DNA of 64,000 bases, from contig NZ_JASVWB010000002.1 of assembly GCF_030287445.1 (NCBI RefSeq), positions 6,882,001-6,946,000 of the forward strand, read 5' to 3'. This document shows, one piece after another, positions 46,001 to 50,124 of this stretch. The position numbers and the translations under genes are program-made. This DNA is from Streptomyces sp. ALI-76-A. Its GTDB lineage: Bacteria > Actinomycetota > Actinomycetes > Streptomycetales > Streptomycetaceae. The notes below the pieces were generated by a model. That model was given only the letters and a program-made list of their open reading frames with translations, did not search any database and had not been told where the DNA came from. How positions within the stretch are numbered: position 1 is the first letter of the stretch; every line of letters starts with the position of its first letter.

Positions 46001-46864
46001 GATCCGAACGCCGCGCCCCCCGCCCCCGAGCCGACGTTCATCCCCTTCAAGTCGGGCACCTTCGAGTTCACCAACGTGAAGCACACGGAGGAGAAGTACC
46101 GCGACAAGGCGGTCCGGATCATCGAGTTGCTGCGGAAGCACGACACCATCCGGGACTACATCGGCGGCCGTCCGTGCCGTATCACCCTGCGCCTGCGGAC
46201 GACGGAGACTCCGGCCAACGTGACGGACCGGGGCGAGGCGGGGGTCGACATCGAGCTGGCGAGCTACTACTTCGAGAAGTACGGCATCGGCCACATCATG
46301 GGGATGCTCGCCCACGAGATCGGGCTGCACCCGCTCGCCTCCCGGAACGGGGGGATCCCGGACGAGGAGGAGATGTTCCGTGACATCCCGCTGCCGGTTC
46401 CGGGGCTGTCCGACCTGAAGACCCCGCGCACCATGAGCACCGAGGGCGCGGGCCAGGCGGATCACATCATGGCCGCCTTCCCCAGCAGCACACGGCACCG
46501 GATCTACCGCGACATCGTTGTGGACATGGCCAAGGTGCTCGCTCGGGACGCGCGGACCGGGGAGGAAGGGGCGAGGCCCGGGGACGTCACGGACCTGGTC
46601 GACTGCTACCTGATGGACCTCGCCTCCATCGCGATCACCAACGACTACCGGATGAACGCGGCCAGGGAACCCGGCAACACCGCCAAGGTCTACAACGCCT
46701 ACAAGGAGATGCTCCAGGCCCAGTTCGCGGACGACACCTCTCTCCGGGCCCTTCTGCCGTCGAACAAGAGCATGTTCGGTGTGATCAACGACTTCCGGCG
46801 GATCGGCACGTACATCGGGATCAGCAACCGCGGCGACAGCATCCAGCAGGCCGACGCGACCTGA
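30344..46864 (+). CDS. Giant multidomain T7SS-linked protein, candidate polymorphic toxin (5506 aa)
   Basis: One uninterrupted frame encodes 5506 residues. Residues 1-235 are helical with a hydrophobic IYLAMSFFTGGA segment and no Sec signal, like other T7SS toxin N-termini. N/P-rich linkers and low-complexity Thr/Ser/Gly/Pro segments fill 240-1090. A candidate clan CD-like domain has His1250 and Cys1297. It probably corresponds to the family known as 'lonely Cys'. An OTU-like domain has Cys1607 and His1799. A beta-rich body (about 1985-3600) contains several related strand-rich modules. Two OTU-like copies lack the Cys (Ser3795, Gly4151). A deaminase-like domain has His4804, Glu4806, Cys4839 and Cys4842. 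A zincin cassette (His5089, Glu5090, His5093) and an HExxxH domain (His5324, Glu5325, His5329) end the protein. I counted six cysteines in total. The ATG follows GAGGA at nine bases. It is the last gene of the T7SS substrate operon. I infer an exported mosaic effector; the target is unknown. Confidence 0.85.
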   Translation: MSIMASPEINAMIFILTGEKLIDADEDLAYDSRKPYSGLGRKLDRLSSLIDKSIHDIAESMPDDLAKSYAEAMGMLIDDGGKNYLREFAEQLDKIAEGRRKTSMDIMESKWQVIAEVIRLLIEIAIYLAMSFFTGGASASQIMMAKLRSRFMILTMLSHLLQRLNLAPALSEAFAEAFTTFAVRLAMMNFAPDGRRPDGFDWNDILKSAAFGAAAGFLTGVFDDLARGIVKSYDNNFLKDGPDLDFKPHPNPRPTPSPDVGNNTPNPKPNPAPNPDGDTLPNDRPDPGLYGNGPNPGNNTPLTFRDTPLSFRNNPDLWRNNQLLRYNADRPGALAGHYGLKGTTDFLAAGSGEALAEILIKGAFDGDWSTSWSTFVGAGVSSQVESTLTDVAVNTGAELRHAIDKLRDQPPTVSAGDGDSGTRDPAGSSGSRDGDGPARTDGSPGTDTTGGDGPAPASTPPVSRQITGQGDVTGGQSPAPYTGSESPPAYAGGGEMPPAYVVEDPPPYSPGPLPVTAAENALWQQVHNGPAEAREQALRDLAALRGAQPPADDEIGVRDSLHSKLSQLPEVRVVPAGNGPAAQVDTDTVRRALDGFGTPVTVDIPLSLSTGPGVPGDGSANPADPVAGSLPSSSQHEAVDSPESAVVGSRENEVQNSPDEVVGQDERAGTVPDQGVGGAVGSQTPSTSGTSTSGTSDSSTPSSGTPTAGTPNASATPGAGSGSGGRPGGVPAAGGTPAPSGTPSQGTRTPDGTSPVDGPGITTDGSPQPSQPSPVTNASPDVSDAPADSGTSDSGHSAPVPADDIATAPPKIGTTGSYVDTATGAVREADGIDGVDGISGGSEVKAGEVRAGDVKAGPAPAGNTAPGQAPPLTIVVSEMPPPGEGAPEAAELLDGAGTDRAVVLGPPVASDGTGRPVRAAVELTRDGPGAPVRVRPLADPSSGVSAEGIPATGDSAFPGADVLLPLADALGPAPATAAPAPRPATQSSATTDSDPVTASATRPKAFTDLSTSLSGNGVGLNLTEATTPAAAKLATLSRPWTETATDLYLESGNGNGAAGGNGNGVADGNGTGGHVPGLGGGRGPGNDGTPPPPPPARTTPDSTPATSSAPPPPPGRIIVRSADGHRTADGGSGPARPGGGPVVTTLDGHTVPVAQLRRWVSDAAVKARPGHAVQKLTISQSPAEDATAHSAGRRALLGQDTFRGVRTTSASPGPGTATAPAPATRTVFTGPPAPLPGSGSERGAEYNAAHGTARTVTLGTDDVARPTVTMSGAQYGEVLKSWADDGDQDRPLVLFSCETGRQPEVAGLPVAQHVANRTGRPVYAPTTEVGTARDRDGNVRAVLAEGTDGPGRWRLFTPEPAGADLDGLARDAGLHAGPEPADAFARARTLQQIRTLRDALGPDAEQRPENRELLAGLAFVDGLRWLSPDTAARYGDGRMTPDLLRRMVTDWRAATGATTPDPATGPAPAADPTPERYTAFLRAAAGLRSTAGPDTTLDALLPPPPPALPPTTPVSPEDVRGLTYAPSAQITWSLSDTPLPLSELGLSPEDTAELARRRPDLAPASSRPESLAEDMTLLSKATPGTADTVHADGLAFRRLDTPGGGNCLFRSILDSARSRPVPPAWAARNVAGLRRLLRDRITGSDLGDAVSVAIPDPVFAVVDDLRMRAVAGVRDPAEQRRITRLWNRIARDVVTDGDAGEWRRILRESDYPHLADVAPTPADAWRLGVRELVASAAELPELWASPFADQLPEALAHTLDLDLRLVQPDPRSPGATFVNTLHPGGQGGTLHLAYNGVDHYDALVPASAPLVPVPDPVVTQDPVVTEDPVITQDPVTTPDPDGSGPFGEWLRSMGGISDLDRPDAETPDRGDPVPLETQLERHRPARLLTGPDARPPGPAPRTVTFEDGSRLPTVLISPDADPGDGTPGARPDGATRTTPTGLFTGPGVTTLRSPEQVAEEILGKLPKNLRAQFDEAELLRLLTDQPGAFTAPRGARFVGREKSGVGHEMTVEAIPYHRWERFADVDGGTVRLDTMRRGQAGTAGGRSVGFGRRIAGGVSMGPPLNWLLKIGVSLGWTRRTDYAQGTQAYHQTEWRAHEGSHLHLDDVHYRVRVDRVTEAPKTTGPATPSSQGTTPNVRPNAPAPGPLWQRSQVHVAEFAMRDGLSWRLPDDLTVPFTGPRRAPRTLTFPDGIEPRITDTTGLHLTDPPEDVALALSGARPGSSAHRTLVSYVRPGRLLALFGRFSGPVTGPELTRGSGHHPLGHLIVERSVPHRATLVTESVKAELRDLTQTTYQNERGHVRDTRLGVQVTAGPNHTLIGPETDVRLQGGPLVRADLTTGRGHYLGTDAARKTTGRVRNHPVALYRVERTLMVRKPGEPPSAARPVRVVSLDWISTQDARRLAGWDSRTPGQAGPDPDVEPPVPWYLTREDPVHLSGQVRAEGFRPNPTPNQGQGQTQGQTQPQPQQSQPQQSQTQHTRTQQPAPQDPLRVFADAVLDTLHRSYPSLFVPPLMLRHPRLAKLWYGDGRMRTALHNDRQVREALNRPSLAQSLDDLTTTGVPVTLTEDGKVRRGHHTLILRARLTDRRFETSMSERSLRNAVIGTEVSGQGQQASSSLSGGVELGISPRDHDKVLEAGLPRRTGNVSLGARYAKTDQKATRNTVAVAHDHLTYQNGADLYSYQVELGATFEGHRRPRGWARLVSVGLLGAGVFVSKVEERPLFTRGSETVGRVELAVPAAHGSDRHAPADPPPGQPASEPAPAPVPRRLSSVEADQLLDGTRPRPEADSADRRLVRKLLSAPHAVLSTEGGRQRQRLVQDTADRASGTSWHVSAPGAPVRTALRRAMANLSVAGQLGQYLGPFGSRVTGLHGAGPLQTHYLKAAVRGELHRVRVTSAPKPASFEATIGNEHRVVGSANAVSHTTLGLQGSYMPLQQAPGEQAVTGSYTTALQYAWGKGRSVSQTLTRGRNTTLTFAGRMYLVVADAAETVAVRDRWTAAMGTVGTRAGDRISAAAGRISGRLARGLAPRRAAAALQGIRDAVMFHLPMQDVIEAGLAPDGLGTDTPHNLGGGYRVPAFLRRRRFPTHPSGQLDASQAARQLMGRLEKIGVPSHDREQVLQRLSPDFLRAHLHELTTDGMTLPVRHRSWTSPHHLPVGGSPGLLHFKLTPVTTTVERLRTGFELEDYRTIARDDADSTSQDRGADVTLSAGQRAASSGIFVANPSLQGTAAKQRSSVRTETTGSTAMPNIATTQAHAEIVTSYVLTVSMTDATGAPLAPRAFAPVGSLNEILPVSLLTPAGDGADGALTEQDVPEPERAVTMLTAEQATPEGIAAWRTAATGTGSTGSSDGADSDVLPFDDRIGSGILAVDIRGAANVQDALTLATARADGLGDSDLGSRHTGTSLTERVRMARLTPLTGLGTAPAQAQQEATAQGGLTAGFREALSANGSPLPTQSSARLLGQSHTADSRLYARMHRGGARLLTVENKPRMEAMQRRKTSDAVEAGIADNIEGAVGTAPLAGNSNAGVTNPGATVPIGGANDGTALKGAVDTTLGTHLKVVTDRSMLFALPVSWLSVAEVDHRITDSRPLHALGKAKRGPRAAEAQTTALVWLREDIARDYGLLDDTTFPDEVRTAWDDMAKAQGDLTEAEKRYYDARARARETWLDLTTEEQDALGADNSGPPTDLPPDIVWSPAVVAWQAAREEVHRWERHTDAAARDHHRLHLAATRLTAHHLGSASVPVADLPQEYAPPEWRSEAPEPYTVTDASDATPRTVTSPDGATVREVHDVPHDGASFFHALLAAAQDRGRLPQLLGGDLGARFAADPGDPSVTAEAIGAARDRLAWALGEDGNEDLLDALALDAADTFTPEELRAAGIRLTPAQQAEFDAFGRLPQTLWPTADQRVALATVALSRPFASEPRQDGTGDAGATGATGDMGDMGDGDGEPAPPERRAGDHGGADLLPALAARVLGTPLTVVTAEGREQLFLPHGTDPSAVRPATDPVLFAAGGFFHAALPPGTPPPVATPLPAPTAAAAAAGTSGAGTSGTGTSGTDASGTDASGTGASGTGASGTGASGRDTSAPGTSQADPSRPAAGQQSAKPPAHRSHPTPPWMPPADSTAPRYRLDRNGVLTAPDGATYTQGTPAGRGNGFFDALSAVLRQAAQHPGLDRREAARLRARAGASPAQLMRLNGLPGDPAERDSLFRPPPMTRRPGVPAPSTDAREGHLRRHLTEAPWGPEADRAMAEWAAGATGTTVTLIEENGTAHTYPGPAAEGTPHLRLRRRGGDFVPLTLRTPAPAPKTPKADITGKKGPEQEKQGPEKQGPEKQGPEQATPAPKGTEPKDSSEGQVEPLVDVDVHVQVDPPVPPVPPVPLQDLQGPSAVPSPPSPGSPTGSDAPGLADEEEAYELSTLSGVGAGAGAGAAMAMDMDADGGTDTDSDVEMDLDSGSDVGPDSRPAPEEAAVRTGPENEFAAEFADLFGESELRVDALLDVLRRRNELLGGFPDVAFDGAFTEQVGIGVPEALDQAEQEGRLQPEEYEELREALGLGSGGPFTQTRPTGTSERDREVTLRMLDRVARLVKEALRKEDRWANAQVTPHIAVGLLPDGSLGIAGNTGAKALTSDEAALVEEELRWFVTGQDPEEGPGQRKLEQWSREEEQHRQRSADLAERQRDLDRRREEQARLRAQLEERYESNSWNDQLEQQWNVLLGDEETAGQDQWRLADEQQRWLRDEQWLARRRPGIARETRDRTKLRALATGWYRLYHPESPELDLIRQALANPRILNVSGQDGTPGAGSHGSEHGELTLLGHWVDHWENHPGTPDDPQVLRLGGFKMACASCDLAYQAVNEHIGSRLGHRVQASGTHGMFFPGWRMPQWMARRPGLLNHIRDNAESIGAYLDHNGVLQGDRTESDNPQYPATSSSEYESGDEELDPDASVGSPAPDPGTVAPRLPRTPSGTRPGPPEAQVTRPVLKGPRDGRPRFVVRSGFDARRFWFGGEQVTDLTVRLALRGPEGEVARVRDQLEAGVREFLNDPAYRLPNGDRLHVTVEHVGSAEAPHLAVEVAGRDRVMDQGTWWADADPVQLVHELTHQLGLRDEYRDADSAHRPHVAGSLLGDPKVSPDDASLAAAGLRGRHMDLLGVLIGDVAPGTSGQSQEDAERDWDTARKAATGIPRQAVWVDPVSLPQPADTTDSTTETTDNATTATAEVAPRVPGDPDPNAAPPAPEPTFIPFKSGTFEFTNVKHTEEKYRDKAVRIIELLRKHDTIRDYIGGRPCRITLRLRTTETPANVTDRGEAGVDIELASYYFEKYGIGHIMGMLAHEIGLHPLASRNGGIPDEEEMFRDIPLPVPGLSDLKTPRTMSTEGAGQADHIMAAFPSSTRHRIYRDIVVDMAKVLARDARTGEEGARPGDVTDLVDCYLMDLASIAITNDYRMNAAREPGNTAKVYNAYKEMLQAQFADDTSLRALLPSNKSMFGVINDFRRIGTYIGISNRGDSIQQADAT
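33641..34333 (+). other. Giant protein: candidate clan CD-like cysteine peptidase region
   Basis: Residues about 1100-1330. NAAHGTARTV supplies His1250-Gly and LVLFSCETGRQ supplies Cys1297. The 47-residue His-Cys spacing and the hydrophobic strand before Cys are those of caspase-like and C80 (toxin autoprocessing) peptidases. Likely autoprocessing if active. Confidence 0.45.
35096..35788 (+). other. Giant protein: OTU-like cysteine peptidase domain
   Basis: Residues about 1585-1815. TPGGGNCLFRSILDSA places Cys1607 in an OTU Cys box (GDGNCLFRA in known members). DHYDALVP places His1799 in the C-terminal His box. The spacing of about 190 residues is within the OTU range. OTU enzymes remove ubiquitin in eukaryotes and occur in some bacterial effectors. 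Confidence 0.6.
36296..41143 (+). other. Giant protein: beta-rich body
   Basis: Residues about 1985-3600. Several strand-rich segments recur with a similar plan (for example GVSLGWTRRTDY, VSLGARYAKTDQK, VTLSAGQRAASSG), each followed by long beta-hairpins and a helix-rich spacer. No known enzyme motif was seen. A Gln/Pro-rich linker lies at about 37694-37800. Confidence 0.5.
41666..42403 (+). other. Giant protein: degenerate OTU-like copy with Ser for Cys
   Basis: Residues about 3775-4020. VPHDGASFFHALLAAA aligns with the OTU Cys box, but Ser3795 replaces Cys. GGFFHAALPPG gives a matching His4013. The order and spacing mirror the first OTU-like domain. Confidence 0.45.
42482..42586 (+). repeat. 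Seven 15-bp in-frame tandem repeats
   Basis: Units of the type GGAACGGGTGCCTCT encode GT[GD]xS pentapeptides in a linker between two OTU-like copies of the giant protein. Copy number is likely to vary between strains. Confidence 0.85.
42731..43228 (+). other. Giant protein: degenerate OTU-like copy with Gly for Cys
   Basis: Residues about 4130-4295. TPAGRGNGFFDALSAVL matches the Cys box with Gly4151 at the catalytic position. The C-terminal box reads GDFVPLTLR and has no His. Presumably inactive. Confidence 0.4.
44111..45043 (+). other. Giant protein: deaminase-like domain with coiled-coil insertion
   Basis: Residues about 4590-4900. HIAVGLLPDGSLGIAGNTG resembles the opening beta-hairpin of toxin deaminases. 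EHGELTLLGHW gives HxE (His4804, Glu4806) and MACASCDLAYQAV gives CxxC (Cys4839, Cys4842), the zinc and catalytic set of the deaminase superfamily. A Glu/Arg/Gln-rich coiled coil of about 90 residues interrupts the region between hairpin and HxE. Confidence 0.6.
45284..45890 (+). other. Giant protein: zincin cassette with foreign codon usage
   Basis: Residues about 4981-5183. LVHELTHQLGLRDEYRD has the HExxH zinc motif (His5089, Glu5090, His5093). Roughly a quarter of codons here end in A or T (many CGT, GGT, GAT, CAT), against very few in the flanks. This suggests the module was exchanged by recombination. Confidence 0.7.
46028..46864 (+). other. Giant protein: C-terminal HExxxH domain
   Basis: Residues about 5229-5506. 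MGMLAHEIGLHPLAS carries HExxxH (His5324, Glu5325, His5329) within a helical domain. TMSTEGAGQADHIMAAFP and DLVDCYLMDLASIAI follow. It is at the position where polymorphic toxins carry their toxic module. Family not recognised. Confidence 0.5.
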
Positions 46865-46965
46865 GGCCACCCGGAACGGCCACCCTGTCGCCGAGGGCTG
46901 TGCCCTTTCATGCCGACGCGAGTTGCGGACCGCCCCTGTCCGCAACCGTCGCTACCGTGCTCAGC

Positions 46966-48102
46966 ATGACGAAGACGACGAAGACGACGAAGCGGAGCAC
47001 CCAGCGTCCGGCCGCCACGGCACCCGTGCTCGGCCCCCGCGCCCTCAACCGCGCCACCCTCGACCGGCAACTGCTCCTGCGTCGCGCCCCGCTGTCCGCC
47101 AAGGCCGCCGTCGAGCATCTGCTCGGTCTCCAGGCACAGAACGTGAAGCCCCCGTACTACGCCCTGGCCGCCCGCCTGGACGACTTCGCCCCGGGTGAGC
47201 TGTCCGCACTGATGGCCGACCGCGAAGTCGTCCGCATCGTCACCATGCGCTCGACCATCCACACCCACACGGCCGAGGACTGCCTCACCCTGCGGCCGCT
47301 GGTGCAGCCCGCGCGGGACCGCGAACTCACCATCTTCCGCCAGGGACTTCAGGGCGTCGACCTCGACCGGCTCGCCGCCCTGGCCCGGGACCTCGTCGAG
47401 ACCGAGCCGCGCACCATGAAGCAGTTGCGGGAGGCGCTCTTGGGCGAGTGGCCGGACGCCGACCCGCAGGCCCTCGCGATCGCCGCCCGCTGCAAGCTGC
47501 CGCTGGTCCAGGTGACCCCGCGCGGGCTGTGGGGCCGAAGCGGCCAGGTCGCCCTGACCACCGCCGAGCACTGGCTGGGCCGCCCCGCACGGCCCGCACC
47601 CGCCCCCGACGCCACCGTGCTGCGCTACCTCGCCGCGTTCGGCCCGGCCTCCGTCAAGGACATGCAGACCTGGGCCGGCCTGACCCGCCTGCGGGACGCC
47701 TTCGAACGCCTCCGCCCGGGTCTGGTCACCTTCCGCGACGAACAGGGCGTCGAGCTCTTCGACCTCCCCGACGCGCCCCGCCCCGACCCGGACACCCCGG
47801 CCCCGCCCCGCTTCCTGCCCGAGTTCGACAACCTGCTCCTCTCCCACGCCGACCGCACCCGCGTCGTCCCGCCGGAGCACTGGGGCCGCGCCTGGCAGGG
47901 CAACCAGGCCTACCGCACGCTCCTCGTCGACGGCTTCCTGGCGGGCGTGTGGAAACTGGAGGACACCACCCTCGTCATCGAACCGTTCGGCCGGCTCACC
48001 GGCGACCAGCGGCGTGAGGTGACCGAGGAGGGGGAGCGGATGCTGACCGTGATGCACCCGGAGTCGTCGTACGACATCCGCTTCGGCCCGGTCCTCCGGT
48101 AA
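46966..48102 (+). CDS. Winged-helix DNA glycosylase of the AlkZ/YcaQ family
   Basis: A 378-residue protein of the winged-helix family that includes AlkZ from Streptomyces and E. coli YcaQ. These DNA glycosylases unhook interstrand crosslinks or remove alkylated bases. The AlkZ-type opening LNRATLDRQLLLRR is followed by HLLGLQAQNVKPPYYALAARL-like sequence, where the QAQ triad matches the catalytic QxQ motif at about residues 56-58. The rest (VRIVTMRSTIHTHTAEDCL and PRFLPEFDNLLLSHADRTRV) is typical of the stand-alone actinobacterial branch. The ATG at 46966 gives a Lys/Thr-rich leader. It lies 101 bp after the giant gene on the same strand. Substrate unknown. Confidence 0.88.
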   Translation: MTKTTKTTKRSTQRPAATAPVLGPRALNRATLDRQLLLRRAPLSAKAAVEHLLGLQAQNVKPPYYALAARLDDFAPGELSALMADREVVRIVTMRSTIHTHTAEDCLTLRPLVQPARDRELTIFRQGLQGVDLDRLAALARDLVETEPRTMKQLREALLGEWPDADPQALAIAARCKLPLVQVTPRGLWGRSGQVALTTAEHWLGRPARPAPAPDATVLRYLAAFGPASVKDMQTWAGLTRLRDAFERLRPGLVTFRDEQGVELFDLPDAPRPDPDTPAPPRFLPEFDNLLLSHADRTRVVPPEHWGRAWQGNQAYRTLLVDGFLAGVWKLEDTTLVIEPFGRLTGDQRREVTEEGERMLTVMHPESSYDIRFGPVLR

Positions 48103-48187
48103 CCGCCACCTGCCATCGGCCCCCGCCGCGCCCTGGCCCGCGCGCCCCCTCCCGCGCCCGAACCCGTGCGACCCCTACGGCCTGCGG

Positions 48188-48850
48188 TTACGACACGTAC
48201 CGCGTCACGTCGGTCACCTTGCACGACATCCTGCCCGTGATGGTGTCCAGCCCCTGGGCCGTCTCGTTCGCCTCCTGGCCGGGTGCCAGGCCGTTCACCG
48301 CCGCCAGGGCCTCGCCGAGGCGCTTGCCCGAGGCGTCGACGAACTCGACGTTCACGATGTAGTCGGCCTTCTTCGCCGTCCGGTTGGTGATCGTCAATTC
48401 CGCCGACGCCCAGGTCGTCAGCGAGTCCACCGCGCACCCGGTGATCTTCACATCGCCCTCGGCCCCCGACTCCTCGGCCGGTTCCTCCGCCGCGGACTCC
48501 TCGGCGGCGGGCGCCCCCGGAGCGTCGTCCGTCGGGGCACCGCTCGTCGGGACACCGCTCCGCTCCGCGGCGGGCGACCGCGCGACCGAATCGCTGTCCT
48601 TCGAGGAGTCGTCGCTGACCGCCATGACGCCGATCACGCCGAGCACGAGAAGGACGAGGACCGCGCCACCGATCGTCAGCCCCACGATCAGCCCCGTTCT
48701 GCTCTTGTGCGGCGGCTGCGGCGGCCCGCCCCAGCCCGGCCCCGGCTGCTGCCACACCGGCCCCGGCTGCGGCCACTGCGGCTGCGACGGCGGTGGCGGA
48801 GGCGGTGGCGGTTGCTGTTCGCCCCCCGGACCTGGATACCCGTACGTCAT
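48188..48850 (-). CDS. Membrane-anchored extracytoplasmic protein with Pro-rich N-terminus (FxLYD-like)
   Basis: A 220-residue protein with a cytoplasmic Pro/Gln/Trp-rich leader (QQPPPPPPPPSQPQWPQPG), one transmembrane helix at about 55-78 (LIVGLTIGGAVLVLLVLGVI), a Ser/Glu/Ala-rich linker, and an outer beta-sandwich of about 85 residues. The last part, KITGCAVDSLTTWASAELTI then NRTAKKADYIVNVEFVD, is the pattern of FxLYD/DUF4352-type domains, which are common on Streptomyces surfaces. The two Cys of the outer domain could pair. The ATG at 48850 is preceded by a G-rich stretch; upstream in-frame starts are less likely. Function unknown. Confidence 0.75.
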   Translation of the reverse strand: MTYGYPGPGGEQQPPPPPPPPSQPQWPQPGPVWQQPGPGWGGPPQPPHKSRTGLIVGLTIGGAVLVLLVLGVIGVMAVSDDSSKDSDSVARSPAAERSGVPTSGAPTDDAPGAPAAEESAAEEPAEESGAEGDVKITGCAVDSLTTWASAELTITNRTAKKADYIVNVEFVDASGKRLGEALAAVNGLAPGQEANETAQGLDTITGRMSCKVTDVTRYVS

Positions 48851-48972
48851 GAGACCCCCCACGGTCAGTGCCATGAACGTTCCGTGCGATGAACGTTCTG
48901 TGTGATCGGAGAGGGACACGGTAAGCCCTTGCGCGCGGGAGCTCACCGCCGGGCACGGCGGAACGCATGGAC

Positions 48973-49015
48973 AGGGGGCGTTGCGGGCCGCTCGTGGAGG
49001 CCCGCAACGCCCCCT
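48973..49015 (-). terminator. Terminator after the trypsin-like protease gene
   Basis: A perfect 17-bp stem (48973-48989 with 48999-49015) and a 9-base loop, 40 bp past the protease stop. Confidence 0.85.
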
Positions 49016-49054
49016 GGTCTTTCACCTGAGGAGTGCTCAGGAGGACTGGTGGGG

Positions 49055-49846
49055 CTACGAGTTGACCTGCGTGGTCACCAGGCTGGAGAAGGTGGTCAGC
49101 CGGGTGTAGACACCCGGGTACCCGGCCGCCGCGCAGCCCTCACCCCAGGAGGTGATCCCCGCCAGGACGCCCCCGATGAGCAGGGGACCACCGCTGTCGC
49201 CCTGGCAGGTGTCGACGCCGCCGGAGGTGTATCCGGCGCAGACCATCTCGCTCGCGATGAAGTCGGAGCCGTAGGAACTCGCACAGCTGGTGTTGGACAC
49301 CGTCGGGACGGTCGCGGTGCGCAGCTGGTTGGAGGAGCTGCCGCCGGCCGAGGTGGTGCCCCAGCCGACGATACGGGCGGTGGTGCCGGCCGCGTACACG
49401 CTCGTCTGGGAGGAGGAGACGTAGGAGGCCGTGGTGTACGGCATCGACGTCGACAGCGTCAGCACGGCCACGTCGTCGCCGTTGGTGGCGTCGGTGTAGC
49501 TCGGGTGGATCCAGATCTTGCTGACTCTGGCGACCGTGCCGTTCGTACCGTTCAGGTAGGTGCGGCCGCCGACCACACGGACGCCGCTGGTGGTCTCGCC
49601 GACCATGCAGTGGGCCGCGGTGACGACCTTGGTGGGTGACACCAGGGTGCCGCCGCAGAACTGGTTCTGCGAGGCGTCCGTGATCTGCATCATGAACGGG
49701 TACGCGGTCGTCGTGGTCGTCGTACCGCCGACGATGGGCTGCGGGGCGGCGACGGCGGCGGGGGCGCCGAGCAGGGCGGTGGCGGCGGCAGCGGCGGTGG
49801 CCGCCACGACGGCGGCGGTCTTCTTGGCGCGGTTGAGCCCGAACAT
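49055..49846 (-). CDS. Secreted trypsin-like serine protease (S1)
   Basis: A 263-residue secreted protease close to Streptomyces trypsin. A signal peptide (KKTAAVVAATAAAAATALLG, then AVA) and a short propeptide precede the mature N-terminus IVGGTTTTTTAYPF. The catalytic triad is visible as TAAHC, NGDDVAVL and GDSGGPLL, and six Cys are in trypsin-like positions. DTCQGDSGG carries the Asp six residues before the catalytic Ser that gives Arg/Lys specificity. The ATG at 49846 follows GAGGAG. It is a single-gene unit with a strong terminator. Confidence 0.95.
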   Translation of the reverse strand: MFGLNRAKKTAAVVAATAAAAATALLGAPAAVAAPQPIVGGTTTTTTAYPFMMQITDASQNQFCGGTLVSPTKVVTAAHCMVGETTSGVRVVGGRTYLNGTNGTVARVSKIWIHPSYTDATNGDDVAVLTLSTSMPYTTASYVSSSQTSVYAAGTTARIVGWGTTSAGGSSSNQLRTATVPTVSNTSCASSYGSDFIASEMVCAGYTSGGVDTCQGDSGGPLLIGGVLAGITSWGEGCAAAGYPGVYTRLTTFSSLVTTQVNS

Positions 49847-50071
49847 GACACTCCTCAAGGGGAAATCGCCGGTGGGGGGTCGCCCGGGTGGGGGGTGTAC
49901 GAGGGTCGCGGGACCGACCCTCATGTCACCGGGCGAGCGGCACGTCCCTTACGCTAGGACCCGGCCGTTGCCTCCCCAATGAGGGAACCCCCTAAGGGAG
50001 TTGGGCAGGGAAAACCCTCGGTCGGCCCCGGGCAAACCCGGTGCGACGGGAAGCAACACCCCGGAAACCGA

Positions 50072-50124
50072 CGGGACTCACGTCACATCCGCGGGACTCA
50101 CGTCACCTGCGCGGGACTACGTCG
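50072..50124. repeat. 20-bp tandem repeat at the 3' end of the LuxR gene
   Basis: Two 20-bp units (50072-50091, 50092-50111) of the type CGGGACTCACGTCAC plus five bases, and a third partial unit reaching the LuxR stop. Each full unit contains the palindrome-like CACGTCAC element. Confidence 0.75.
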
